A stretch of DNA of 31,630 nucleotides from a virus. The stretch covers positions 1 through 31,630 of the IMG/VR virus record IMGVR_UViG_3300029319_000279; one strand, given 5' to 3'. This document shows positions 6,435 to 12,259 of the stretch, in pieces. Made by a program: the position numbers and the translations under genes. The notes below the pieces were generated by a model that searched no databases, was not told where the DNA came from, and was given only the letters and a program-made list of their open reading frames with translations. The stretch's first letter is position 1. Every line of letters starts with the position of its first letter.

Positions 6435-6961
6435 ACTGTACACCTGTAACGCTCATCCTTATTGTAAAGTTCCAAATTTTCTTCATATTCTTTTATAATA
6501 TCTTGAACGTCTGTATGGTACTTAAAATCTTTAAATGTTTTTATCTGATGACAGTTGCGACACCTGACCACACACTTCTCTATCTCTCTCTTGATCGTAC
6601 TCCACTTGTACCCGTTACGAACTAGATACCCAACTCCTGCACCTCTCTGATGTTTGATACTACGCTTGATTCCTGTAACATGATCGAACTCCAGAACTCG
6701 TGGGTCTTGTGTGCCACAGTCCACACATCCTTTTGAAAAGTACAGTTCTAATATTTTTTTAAAGTTGGCTCGTTTCACTCTTGCTTTTCTAGTATAATTT
6801 TTTTCTATTATTTTTTTCTTATTTTTTTTGTACCAGTTACGATTGTGGTATTTCTTTTGACACACCTTGCATTTACTTTGTCTGCCATCTTTCTTTTGAC
6901 GATTCTTATAGAAGTCTTTTATTGGTTTTTTGGTTTTGCATCTTCCACATCTTTTTAACAT
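6431..6961 (-). CDS. HNH endonuclease with N-terminal zinc finger, 176 aa
   Basis: Counted from the ATG, the first 40 residues hold two CxxC pairs (CGRC and CKVC), the usual zinc finger of free-standing phage HNH enzymes, followed by a very basic linker. The HNH core is then complete: CVDCG, LEFDHV with the Asp-His pair, and CVVRCRNCHQ with the final cysteine pair and His. Enzymes of this kind nick or cut DNA; many are mobile homing-type endonucleases. The frame begins at a TTG (6964), but the next codon, ATG at 6961, is better placed after GGGG. The gene is AT-rich at its lysine-rich linker and ends in an ATGA overlap with its neighbour, so it is either long established or was inserted precisely. 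Confidence 0.85.
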   Translation of the reverse strand: MLKRCGRCKTKKPIKDFYKNRQKKDGRQSKCKVCQKKYHNRNWYKKNKKKIIEKNYTRKARVKRANFKKILELYFSKGCVDCGTQDPRVLEFDHVTGIKRSIKHQRGAGVGYLVRNGYKWSTIKREIEKCVVRCRNCHQIKTFKDFKYHTDVQDIIKEYEENLELYNKDERYRCTV

Positions 6962-7018
6962 CAACTACCCCGCAAGTTATTGATTATTAGGACTATATGC
7001 TACCTAAAATTTTAAACC

Positions 7019-7222
7019 CTACTCCTCCTCATCTGCAACATCCCAAAGTGTTTGCTTGTCCAGTACCTCTTCCACAGTTTCATCCTGTACGTCAAACTCC
7101 CAGTACTTCTCATCATCTATGATGTACCCAATGGCGTTCTCTTTCAGAAGCTCCTCAGCTTCCTTAACTGAGTGTGCTTCTATAAAGCCACTCGATGTTA
7201 TTGTCCAATGATATGTTTTCAT
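7019..7222 (-). CDS. Small acidic hypothetical protein, 67 aa
   Basis: I do not recognise this protein. It begins MKTYHWTITSSGFIEAHSVK, continues with EAEELLKENA and ends in a strongly acidic tail (DVADEEE). The first half, a strand followed by an S-x-x-E-A-E-x-L-L helix, is a common layout of small phage proteins of unknown role. AAAGGA lies seven bases before the ATG. The GC-rich hairpin at 7240-7259 sits in its leader. Confidence 0.7.
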   Translation of the reverse strand: MKTYHWTITSSGFIEAHSVKEAEELLKENAIGYIIDDEKYWEFDVQDETVEEVLDKQTLWDVADEEE

Positions 7223-7239
7223 TTTATATCCTTTGTTAT

Positions 7240-7259
7240 GGGGCGGGTTTCCCCGCCCC
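7240..7259 (-). terminator. GC-rich hairpin, terminator or attenuator
   Basis: GGGGCGGG and CCCGCCCC form a perfect 8-bp stem with a TTTC loop (GAAA on the minus strand, a stable tetraloop). It lies between the stop at 7268 and the start at 7222. No T tract follows in the leftward direction, so it may only reduce transcription of the downstream genes or protect the RNA end. Confidence 0.55.
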
Positions 7260-7267
7260 TGTTTAGT

Positions 7268-7576
7268 TTAGCTATAGTACTTCTTGTATCTTCTTTTCAT
7301 GTATGCAACAACTTTCCTCAGCTCATTCCGTTCTTGAATAGCCGACTCGCTCCCATCCAGTATCTCATCGTAATGCACCCAACCACTTCCTTCTGAGTAT
7401 CTATCCCTAATCTCCTCAACCTCCCGTATAACTTGTTCTGGTGTCATCCTCTCCCACCAACCAATACCATCTTTAGATTCCATATCTACACTAAACTGAT
7501 ATTCTAACTCCGATGAACTAGGCGATCCCTCTAACAATACTTGATAAGGGTATTTATTTTTTACTTCTTGTTTCAT
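7268..7576 (-). CDS. Hypothetical protein, 102 aa
   Basis: I do not recognise this protein. It is acidic in the first half and basic at the end (YMKRRYKKYYS), with helical segments such as TPEQVIREVEEIRDRYSEGS. It is the first gene after the promoter at 7623-7653, with AAAGGAG placed six bases before the ATG and the shared leader sequence ACAAAGGAGTTAAA. The GC-rich hairpin follows its stop. Confidence 0.7.
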   Translation of the reverse strand: MKQEVKNKYPYQVLLEGSPSSSELEYQFSVDMESKDGIGWWERMTPEQVIREVEEIRDRYSEGSGWVHYDEILDGSESAIQERNELRKVVAYMKRRYKKYYS

Positions 7577-7622
7577 TTTAACTCCTTTGTTTGTGGCACT
7601 TTTTTTTTGTGTGCCGTTTACT

Positions 7623-7653
7623 CTTATACGCTCTAGGTTTCAAAAAGTTCCAA
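7623..7653 (-). promoter_or_regulatory. Early promoter copy A (GGAACT-N17-TATAAG)
   Basis: On the minus strand TTGGAACT (7653-7646) is followed after 17 bases by TATAAG (7628-7623). The -35 part begins two bases beyond the stop codon of the gene ending at 7655. It would drive the gene starting at 7576 and those further left. It belongs to a family of eight promoters in this arm. Confidence 0.75.
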
Positions 7654-7654
7654 A

Positions 7655-7939
7655 TTAATTTTTTAGAGGGGCGATAATATACTTGTATATCCTACCTCCA
7701 AGTGCGTTCTCATACCTAAATTCAGAAAATTTCAGAGGTTGATTGTGTTCTGCAACAAAAACCATTCTCACATAATCCCTGACTTTCTTATTTATTCTCT
7801 TCCCTTCTTTCCATTGTAATGTTCTATTCTCTCCCCAGTCATCGTAGCTAAACTCACTAGCCCTTGCACCACACATGCCCAGTAACAGCATTATTTTAGC
7901 CTCTATGGGACTTTTATGGTTGTGGGTATATGTTACCAT
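7655..7939 (-). CDS. Hypothetical protein, 94 aa
   Basis: I do not recognise this protein. It begins MVTYTHNHKSPIEAKIMLLL and carries a basic middle (WKEGKRINKKVRDYVRMVFV). The opening with S-P-I-E-x-x-I-M-x-L-L resembles the first helix of some nuclease-fold proteins, but no acidic core motif follows that I can identify, so no function is claimed. The ATG is three bases after the previous stop, with AGGAG six bases before it. It is the last gene of the unit that begins at promoter I. Confidence 0.65.
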   Translation of the reverse strand: MVTYTHNHKSPIEAKIMLLLGMCGARASEFSYDDWGENRTLQWKEGKRINKKVRDYVRMVFVAEHNQPLKFSEFRYENALGGRIYKYIIAPLKN

Positions 7940-7942
7940 GAC

Positions 7943-8236
7943 TTACTCCTCTTCTTGTAAAAAATGATACACTTCCACATGGGTGTTGCAGTCGTAGTTA
8001 GAACAAGAAAAATTGGATGCGATACCTTCCTTGTCCTCTTCTAGCATGACCTCCTGTATGTCGTGATCTCCACCCCAAATCAGTTCAGAATCACAATGCC
8101 AACATCTAAATCTGTGTAAATCATTTGGATCCTGTGATGCGATTACGTTCTGTAACTTCTTTATCTTCTCCTCTCTTCGTTCCACCATCTGTTCATACTT
8201 TAGAACTTCCAACTGCAACTCCATGTACTCTTTCAT
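7943..8236 (-). CDS. Coiled-coil / zinc-ribbon protein, 97 aa
   Basis: The first 30 residues form a likely coiled coil (ELQLEVLKYEQMVERREEKI), followed by a zinc-ribbon-type domain: CWHC (C45, C48) with a typical CDSELIWGGDHD stretch, and a second pair C78 and C83 before NTHVEVYHF. The second knuckle is C-x4-C rather than the usual C-x2-C. The open frame extends to 8431, but that part overlaps two other genes; the ATG at 8236 is preferred because it overlaps the TGA of the membrane mini-protein gene (ATGA) and has GGAGAGG just upstream. Its role is unknown; binding to nucleic acid or protein through zinc is likely. Confidence 0.7.
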   Translation of the reverse strand: MKEYMELQLEVLKYEQMVERREEKIKKLQNVIASQDPNDLHRFRCWHCDSELIWGGDHDIQEVMLEEDKEGIASNFSCSNYDCNTHVEVYHFLQEEE

Positions 8237-8364
8237 TTTCCTCTCCAGTCCTGTATCGAATAAATTACCAGACAAAAGACAAACATGACCATTGAAAACA
8301 TTACCAGACTCATGGACATGACAAAGAGATTGATTACCCATTCCCATAAATCTACCAGTATCAT
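8233..8364 (-). CDS. Single-span membrane mini-protein, 43 aa
   Basis: Read directly from the minus strand, this short gene encodes a strongly hydrophobic peptide: MILVDLWEWVINLF, then a stretch rich in Met, Val and Phe, ending SIQDWRGK. Residues about 9-37 can cross the membrane once. Its ATG overlaps the TGA of the 80-residue membrane gene (ATGA), its TGA overlaps the ATG of the zinc-ribbon gene (ATGA), and AGGAGG precedes it. Exact coupling on both sides argues that it is real. A holin-like or host-membrane function is possible but nothing shows it. Confidence 0.65.
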   Translation of the reverse strand: MILVDLWEWVINLFVMSMSLVMFSMVMFVFCLVIYSIQDWRGK

Positions 8365-8603
8365 TCTTCCTCCTGTTTTTCAAAGAGTTTCTCAAACTCC
8401 ATATATTCTTGTATGCTAGGTCTTTTACCATTCATCATATATAAAGTGTTTAAGACAATCTTTTGAGTGTCGGTAATATCCTTTGTTACGCTTTTGATAT
8501 ACCACCTCATCAGGTAATGATAGACAAGGTGTAGGACTGCAAGGTACACCACAATGAAAACATCAAACCCGTTCTCTGATAACGATTGTAACCAATGTAT
8601 CAT
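8361..8603 (-). CDS. Membrane-anchored small protein, 80 aa
   Basis: The N-terminal part contains one clear hydrophobic segment (residues about 14-34, FDVFIVVYLAVLHLVYHYL) followed by a charged tail ending EKQEEE, so the protein is probably anchored in the inner membrane with its tail in the cytoplasm. No family is recognised. It lies between two ATGA overlaps: its start with the gene ending at 8600, its stop with the 43-residue membrane gene. The two neighbouring membrane proteins may work as a pair; this is inference. Confidence 0.7.
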   Translation of the reverse strand: MIHWLQSLSENGFDVFIVVYLAVLHLVYHYLMRWYIKSVTKDITDTQKIVLNTLYMMNGKRPSIQEYMEFEKLFEKQEEE

Positions 8604-8776
8604 TCTTGCACCTGTTTCGCCCTTTTATATAAGAAAGCCTCTATGATCTGTATCATTAGATCGTGATTGATGTTATGCTCATCCATTAGATGCTCTGCCT
8701 CTCTGTCTATTGCCTCGTCAAACTCAGGGAATAAGACCTCACATAGCTTATCAAATACTAATTCGTTATCGTTCAT
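8600..8776 (-). CDS. Small acidic hypothetical protein, 58 aa
   Basis: This short gene encodes an acidic helical protein, beginning MNDNELVFDKLCEVLFPEF and including EHLMDEHNINHDLMIQIIEA, with a basic end (YKRAKQVQE). Its start is fixed by an AGGAG ten bases upstream and by an ATGA overlap with the 33-residue gene; its TGA overlaps the ATG of the membrane gene. I do not recognise a family, though the regular coupling and amino-acid composition support a real gene. Confidence 0.65.
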   Translation of the reverse strand: MNDNELVFDKLCEVLFPEFDEAIDREAEHLMDEHNINHDLMIQIIEAFLYKRAKQVQE

Positions 8777-8874
8777 TTCTTTGCTCTCCTCTTGTATTTT
8801 CTTTTTGGTTTCGGTGGCTCATAACCCAAGATCACTTGCCTTACCAGTTCCATTGTTTTTATGAACTTGTTCAT
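8773..8874 (-). CDS. Nested micro-gene, 33 aa with basic tail
   Basis: This frame opens with a good ribosome site (AAGGAAAGGATA before ATG) inside the end of the MazG-like gene (56-base overlap in another frame), and ends in an ATGA overlap with the 58-residue gene. The peptide is MNKFIKTMELVRQVILGYE followed by PPKPKRKYKRRAKK: a short amphipathic helix, a Pro-rich turn and a very basic tail. Such an organisation is not expected from a random shadow frame and would suit binding to nucleic acid or to an acidic partner. The function is unknown. Confidence 0.6.
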   Translation of the reverse strand: MNKFIKTMELVRQVILGYEPPKPKRKYKRRAKK

Positions 8875-9193
8875 TATCCTTTCCTTTGTATTTATGTAGC
8901 ATAGCTACCATTAGTAGAAGATAGTTGATGATGTCGCTCATCCTACCCTCTATTGGTTCTGCATACTCCTTACCAGTTTTAAAATAACTAAATAAACTGG
9001 ATGTATGCTTTTGTAAATATACAGATAGAACTTGCATAGGTGTAAGGTTCAATGTGTTGGCTATGTTCTCAAAATTCCACAGTACGTTTGTTTCGTGATT
9101 GCCTTCTGTATACTCAATTCGTTTCTCGTCTGAAAGTTTCAAGGTTTCTGTAAGGAACTTGTTTCTCAGAACTTCATATTCTTTAGCTGTCAT
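8819..9193 (-). CDS. MazG-like / DUF6378-like protein, 124 aa
   Basis: The pattern L-S-D-E-K-R-x-E-Y at the start, then NVLWNFENIANTLNL, the helix LTPMQVLSVYLQKHTSSLF, and near the end EPIEGRMSDIINYLLLMVAML is that of small phage proteins related to the all-alpha NTP pyrophosphatase group (MazG-like, DUF6378). Those proteins are believed to act on nucleotides, but catalysis is not proven for most phage members. The conserved acidic residues for the metal would be in EPIEGRMSD and around the first helix. The ATG overlaps the stop of the AbrB-like gene (TAATG). Confidence 0.65.
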   Translation of the reverse strand: MTAKEYEVLRNKFLTETLKLSDEKRIEYTEGNHETNVLWNFENIANTLNLTPMQVLSVYLQKHTSSLFSYFKTGKEYAEPIEGRMSDIINYLLLMVAMLHKYKGKDNEQVHKNNGTGKASDLGL

Positions 9194-9480
9194 TACTCTT
9201 TCTCATCTTTAAATATTTCTTGTGCATCAACCTTTCTAATAATCTGTACCTCTTGCCAATCAAAATCATCGTTGCTGACATTAGAAATTTGAACCTCTAC
9301 GTCTTCGTTTATCTTCCATCCCAGTTCTTCTATGATTGCTTGAGGTATGTTCACTACATTAGAAGAGGTGCTTTTCAATACTGCCTCTACATACTGACTT
9401 GGTTGAATCATGTTTGTACTGACACCTTCTTGTTCTTGAATAAGTTTCTCAAAGTGTCCAGTTTCTGTAATGTTACCCAT
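9193..9480 (-). CDS. AbrB/SpoVT-fold DNA-binding regulator, 95 aa
   Basis: Residues about 41-67 (NVVNIPQAIIEELGWKINED, then VEVQI) match the swapped-hairpin AbrB/MazE fold, in which a strand ending in I-P is followed by a short helix and the L-G-x-K-x-G/N-D turn. Proteins of this type bind DNA as dimers and act as regulators or antitoxins; no toxin partner is evident beside it. The frame is open to an ATG at 9513, but that lies at the -10 of promoter I; the ATG at 9480 has AAGGAG six bases upstream and is therefore the start. It is the first gene of the unit and could control this or related promoters. Confidence 0.7.
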   Translation of the reverse strand: MGNITETGHFEKLIQEQEGVSTNMIQPSQYVEAVLKSTSSNVVNIPQAIIEELGWKINEDVEVQISNVSNDDFDWQEVQIIRKVDAQEIFKDEKE

Positions 9481-9512
9481 TTGTTTCTCCTTCTTTTTCA
9501 TTGGATATGGCA

Positions 9513-9544
9513 TTTATACTCTCCTCGTTGTTATAAGTTCCCAT
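9513..9544 (-). promoter_or_regulatory. Early promoter copy I (GGAACT-N17-TATAAA)
   Basis: GGGAACT (9542-9536) is followed after 17 bases by TATAAA (9518-9513) on the minus strand. It begins immediately after the stop codon of the gene ending at 9545 and points to the AbrB-like gene at 9480. Its position rules out the upstream ATG at 9513 as a start, since transcription would begin downstream of that codon. Confidence 0.75.
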
Positions 9545-10021
9545 TTAGCTTGGCAACTTGTAAAAATCTTTTGCCCATCTTCGCTTGTTCTGATTCTGAA
9601 AGTTACCATTTTTCTGTGCCTTGACTGGATCGTAGAAAGCAAACTCTCTGTGGTATTCCTTTCCTTTTAGTTCTTTGGGCTGTGGGTAGAAGATAACATT
9701 TTCTGTATCTCCTTCAAGTGGTACTGCAATATAATCACAATGATTCGGCGTAACCTTTACCCGTAGTGATGTCCCGTAACTGGTCTCTGATATTCGTGTA
9801 TTGTACTTGACTTGTATGGTTCGCCACTTGTTCATTAACATTCTTTGTCCCCACCTCTTTGGTTTGCATACGACCATATCTACTCCGAGGTCTACCTCAG
9901 GTCGGGTAACAATAAATCCGTTCTTCAGGAAGAGATTAGAGACGTTATTCTCTCCAATCATCCCTTGTACCATTGTGCCTACGTCTAAGGTAGTGGTGCT
10001 TTTATATCGTTGTTTCTTCAA
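9545..10021 (-). CDS. PD-(D/E)XK endonuclease-like protein, 158 aa (TTG start)
   Basis: The N-terminal half carries the core of a restriction-fold nuclease: GENNVSNLFLKNGF with E24, then PEVDLGVDMVV with D48, then RTIQVKYN with Q70 and K72 (Q-x-K in place of E-x-K). This is the pattern of PD-(D/E)XK endonucleases found in phages and near introns. The second half (residues 80-130) is strand-rich and ends in a basic tail. The start is TTG, supported by AAAGGAG six bases upstream and by the promoter at 10043-10073; no nearby ATG fits. It forms a single-gene transcription unit. Confidence 0.7.
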   Translation of the reverse strand: MKKQRYKSTTTLDVGTMVQGMIGENNVSNLFLKNGFIVTRPEVDLGVDMVVCKPKRWGQRMLMNKWRTIQVKYNTRISETSYGTSLRVKVTPNHCDYIAVPLEGDTENVIFYPQPKELKGKEYHREFAFYDPVKAQKNGNFQNQNKRRWAKDFYKLPS

Positions 10022-10042
10022 TTTTAACTCCTTTGTTTATTA

Positions 10043-10073
10043 CTTATACTACGTTGTGTTTGATTGGTTCCAA
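10043..10073 (-). promoter_or_regulatory. Early promoter copy B (GGAACC-N17-TATAAG)
   Basis: TTGGAACC (10073-10066) and TATAAG (10048-10043) are separated by 17 bases. The element starts seven bases beyond the stop at 10080 and lies just before the shared leader with AAAGGAG and the TTG start at 10021. The predicted RNA start would be close to the ribosome site, giving a very short leader. Confidence 0.75.
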
Positions 10074-10079
10074 TTTATT

Positions 10080-10574
10080 TTAATAATGTACATCTGCGGG
10101 TACTACATACACATTCAAGTCTTTGTAGTGTTTGTTTCCCCACTTGTTTAGTACGTTGTCTAAATGCTCCCTATCTTTTATCCCTTCTCCATCTCCATCG
10201 TACAACCAAACACTATCTCCATAATAATCTCCCACAGATTTGTAGTGATACTGAAGCCAATCCTTTCTGATACCTCGCATAATTTCTGTAACACTCTTAC
10301 CTTCTGTAACTTCCTTTATCTTTCGTAAGTGGTATCGCATATCTCTTAGCGTAGCCTTCCACCCTTCTACCACCATCTTACGTCCTATCTTGCTTGTTAC
10401 ATCTGCCACCTCAGGGTACTTGTCTCCCCAATAGGACGTACCACCATTGTCAAACATATCGTAGTAATCAAATGGTCTCTGTCCTTCGCATAAGTTCTGA
10501 AAGGTATCTTCTGCCTTAGAAAGTGCTTCTTTCTCAGAATTAGCGTAGACTATGTTTCTTATTATCATATGCAT
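10080..10574 (-). CDS. Hypothetical protein, 164 aa
   Basis: I do not recognise the family. The start is set at the ATG at 10574, which overlaps the TAA of the preceding gene (TAATG) with GAGGTGG just upstream; the frame further upstream overlaps that gene and is probably not used. The protein begins MHMIIRNIVYANSEKEALSK, a strand followed by an S-x-x-E-A helix seen in many small phage proteins, and contains aromatic-rich parts (PFDYYDMFDNGG, WLQYHYKSVGDYYG). No catalytic motif is evident. The second gene of a two-gene unit. Confidence 0.65.
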   Translation of the reverse strand: MHMIIRNIVYANSEKEALSKAEDTFQNLCEGQRPFDYYDMFDNGGTSYWGDKYPEVADVTSKIGRKMVVEGWKATLRDMRYHLRKIKEVTEGKSVTEIMRGIRKDWLQYHYKSVGDYYGDSVWLYDGDGEGIKDREHLDNVLNKWGNKHYKDLNVYVVPADVHY

Positions 10575-10885
10575 TAGACCACCTCCCCATCGTGTTCTCG
10601 TATTGCCTCTTGTCGTTCCTCCCACAGATGTCTAGCCACTTCGTAGAAGTTGACCTCTTTTATAGAGCTGTAAATCATATCTACAATAAAACCAATTTCT
10701 GTACTTATACAATCATCAGCCATCTCAACCGCCCACTCTTCTAGTCTTTTACTGAGTTCGTACTCATCTAGAGAATCAAACGCCATTTCTAAAGCGTGGC
10801 TATAATCCTCTTCTTCGTTTGTAATCCACAAATTAAAGTTCCACGTCTCGTAATTTGTCCATCCGTTGTATTTATTATCTTTCAT
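10574..10885 (-). CDS. NGWTNYETW-type phage protein (DUF7249-like), 103 aa
   Basis: The N-terminus NKYNGWTNYETWNFNLWI is the hallmark of a widespread group of small phage and plasmid proteins (I believe DUF7249) of unknown role. The rest is acidic and helical (SLDEYELSKRLEEWAVEMAD). The start has the ribosome site AAGGGAG and lies behind promoter C. Its stop overlaps the next start. Confidence 0.75.
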   Translation of the reverse strand: MKDNKYNGWTNYETWNFNLWITNEEEDYSHALEMAFDSLDEYELSKRLEEWAVEMADDCISTEIGFIVDMIYSSIKEVNFYEVARHLWEERQEAIREHDGEVV

Positions 10886-10906
10886 TATTTACTCCCTTGT
10901 TTACTT

Positions 10907-10937
10907 ATCTAACTACACTATTTATTTAAAGTTCCAA
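10907..10937 (-). promoter_or_regulatory. Early promoter copy C (GGAACT-N17-TTAGAT)
   Basis: TTGGAACT (10937-10930) is followed after 17 bases by TTAGAT (10912-10907), a weaker -10 than in other copies. It begins five bases past the stop at 10943 and precedes the leader AACAAGGGAGTAAATA and the ATG at 10885. Confidence 0.65.
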
Positions 10938-10942
10938 TTTTT

Positions 10943-11266
10943 TTATTTTTTGTAACTGTTTCTAACCTCCAATGTTTCTCCACATTTGGAACACATACCA
11001 TCTTTCAATTCTGAATAATCTATATAACTATCACACTCTACACATAAAGCATCTTTTATCATATCTAAACCCTCTATGTCTGCCAATGCAGATTGTTTTG
11101 TATTTGATGAGTCCTTTGATTCATTATGTTTTTTAACATCCTCAAAGAATTTATCAACTCTTTCTTTTTGTTCCTCGCCACCATCAAAATCATAAAAATA
11201 TTTATTACCTTCTTCAAGTTCGCAAAGCAATTCACAAGCTCTGTTTAATAATTCATCTACTTTCAT
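10943..11266 (-). CDS. Acidic protein with C-terminal zinc ribbon, 107 aa
   Basis: The first 70 residues are acidic and helical (ACELLCELEEGNKYFYDF; ERVDKFFEDVKKHNE). The C-terminal part holds CVEC (C75, C78) and CSKC (C92, C95) separated by 13 residues, a single zinc ribbon. This suggests a protein that binds nucleic acid or another protein through the ribbon. No family is recognised. It is a single-gene unit driven by promoter D, with AAAGGAG before the ATG. Confidence 0.7.
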   Translation of the reverse strand: MKVDELLNRACELLCELEEGNKYFYDFDGGEEQKERVDKFFEDVKKHNESKDSSNTKQSALADIEGLDMIKDALCVECDSYIDYSELKDGMCSKCGETLEVRNSYKK

Positions 11267-11285
11267 TTTTTACTCCTTTGTTTAC

Positions 11286-11495
11286 TTATTTAACTGCACG
11301 ATGATTAAAAAGTTCCACACTTCTTTTAGATTCTTTATTCTTTAAAAGCCTCAAACTTCTTTTTAATTCTTTTATGTCTTTCTTGAACCCTTTCAAAGTT
11401 TCTTTTTCGTCTAACTTCAACACATTATTTTTATTCTTTTTGAAAATCAATGTTATTTCAAAATTCTCTGTTACTGTGTAATATTCTTTCTTCAC
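11286..11495 (-). CDS. Lys-rich hypothetical protein, 69 aa
   Basis: I do not recognise this protein. It is basic and probably helical (LKGFKKDIKELKRSLRLLKN). Its last ten codons coincide with promoter D, so the C-terminal residues (VELFNHRAVK) are read from promoter DNA; the protein may have been extended or trimmed to fit. It starts two bases after the previous stop, without a clear ribosome site other than GAGAAATA. Confidence 0.6.
   Translation of the reverse strand: MKKEYYTVTENFEITLIFKKNKNNVLKLDEKETLKGFKKDIKELKRSLRLLKNKESKRSVELFNHRAVK
11288..11318 (-). promoter_or_regulatory. Early promoter copy D (GGAACT-N17-TTAAAT)
   Basis: GTGGAACT (11318-11311) is followed after 17 bases by TTAAAT (11293-11288). 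Unlike the other copies it lies inside the end of the upstream coding sequence. It precedes the leader ACAAAGGAGTAAAAA and the start at 11266. Confidence 0.65.
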
Positions 11496-11496
11496 T

Positions 11497-11724
11497 TTAT
11501 TTCTCCAATTCTTTTCGTTCTTGTTTGCTCATCTTGTTCCAATTCTTCTGTATTACACAACCCGACTTTCTTCTGTTCTCCTCTCTCATTTCGTGCATCA
11601 TCTCAAATATTATGAAACTCAATTCTTTCTCAGAAAACTCCGTAGGTATTATTTTACCTGACTCATCCCTTATTGTAGGAAGTGCAAGTTTTCTGTGTAT
11701 CTCTTGTATTTCTGTATGTGTCAT
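11497..11724 (-). CDS. Helical hypothetical protein, 75 aa
   Basis: I do not recognise this protein. It starts at the ATG at 11724, chosen because GGGAG lies six bases upstream; the longer frame to 11754 would begin inside the hairpin at 11735-11761. The sequence (MTHTEIQEIHRKLALPTIRD) is followed by FSEKELSFIIFEMMHEMREE and a basic end. The hairpin before it may attenuate its expression. Confidence 0.65.
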   Translation of the reverse strand: MTHTEIQEIHRKLALPTIRDESGKIIPTEFSEKELSFIIFEMMHEMREENRRKSGCVIQKNWNKMSKQERKELEK

Positions 11725-11734
11725 AATTTCTCCC

Positions 11735-11761
11735 AAAGGGGATGCATTACACACCCCCTTT
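11735..11761 (-). terminator. Hairpin with GGGG/CCCC stem, possible attenuator
   Basis: On the minus strand AAAGGGGGTG pairs with CATCCCCTTT over ten positions with one G-U, around a seven-base loop. It lies between the stop at 11774 and the start at 11724. No long T tract follows, so partial termination or RNA stabilisation are both possible. Confidence 0.55.
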
Positions 11762-11773
11762 AATTTCTGTAAG

Positions 11774-11995
11774 TTAGTTTACTTTCTGTACTTCGTATCC
11801 GTACTCAGAACCCACATAATTTATGTGCTTTGACGTAGTTACAGACCACCACCCAAGAGGTGTAATTGTTCTGTTCTTGTGGTCTATCTCTGCAACCTTT
11901 GTTTCATAACTCCATACATTATTGTAATCAACTTTTAGATTCTGTTTGTATTTGTCTAGTGCTGTTCTTGTTGTTGCTGTTTCTGTTGTGTACAT
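11774..11995 (-). CDS. Small phage protein with GWWSVTTSKHIN core, 73 aa
   Basis: The C-terminal half (LGWWSVTTSKHINYVGSEYG) with the preceding S-Y-x-T-K-V-A-E-I-D-H stretch matches a group of small phage proteins that share a W/Y-S-x-T-T-S-x-H core; their role is unknown (I think of DUF8033, without being certain). It is a compact beta-type domain without cysteines. AAAGGAG lies upstream of the ATG. The hairpin at 11735-11761 follows its stop. Confidence 0.65.
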   Translation of the reverse strand: MYTTETATTRTALDKYKQNLKVDYNNVWSYETKVAEIDHKNRTITPLGWWSVTTSKHINYVGSEYGYEVQKVN

Positions 11996-11998
11996 TTG

Positions 11999-12202
11999 TT
12001 ATACTCCTTTTATTATTCTTTTAAATTCTTCTTGTACTGTGTCATTTAAACCACCCAAACACCATTTAAACTGCTCTTGCTCTGTACAATCTTTGTATTC
12101 CTCAGAGAAAAAATCTTTTAAATTCTCTTTGTGGTTTGTTTCTGTGTCTTCATCTAGTATTACAACTCCATCAACTTCTATAATTACTTTTACTTTTTTC
12201 AT
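11999..12202 (-). CDS. Small acidic hypothetical protein, 67 aa
   Basis: The true start is taken as the ATG at 12202 behind CGGAG; the longer frame would start at a TTG inside the promoter -35 and is rejected. The protein begins MKKVKVIIEVDGVVILDEDT and continues with FFSEEYKDCTEQEQFKWCL. I recognise no family. It is the first gene behind promoter E, with three further genes after it. Confidence 0.65.
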   Translation of the reverse strand: MKKVKVIIEVDGVVILDEDTETNHKENLKDFFSEEYKDCTEQEQFKWCLGGLNDTVQEEFKRIIKGV

Positions 12203-12227
12203 TTGTTTTTTTCTCCGTTTGTTTCTT

Positions 12228-12259
12228 GTTATACTCAGGAGGTCGGGAAAAGTTCCCAA
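12228..12259 (-). promoter_or_regulatory. Early promoter copy E (GGAACT-N17-TATAAC)
   Basis: TTGGGAACT (12259-12251) is followed after 17 bases by TATAAC (12233-12228). It drives the gene at 12202 and those after it. The -35 part lies within one arm and the loop of the 12-bp hairpin at 12238-12264. Confidence 0.75.

Noticed and set aside
6445-6475. TTTGGAACTTT near the end of the HNH gene as a ninth promoter copy
   Set aside because: The position 17 bases downstream reads GTTACA, which is not a usable -10, and the motif lies within coding DNA.
8237-8431. N-terminal extension of the zinc-ribbon gene to 8431
   Set aside because: This stretch is coded in another frame by the 43-residue membrane protein and overlaps the 80-residue gene; the ATG at 8236 with ATGA coupling is better.
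8766-8822. 18-codon frame starting at 8822 in ATGA overlap with the MazG-like gene
   Set aside because: It lacks a ribosome site and its frame is covered by the better supported 33-residue micro-gene.
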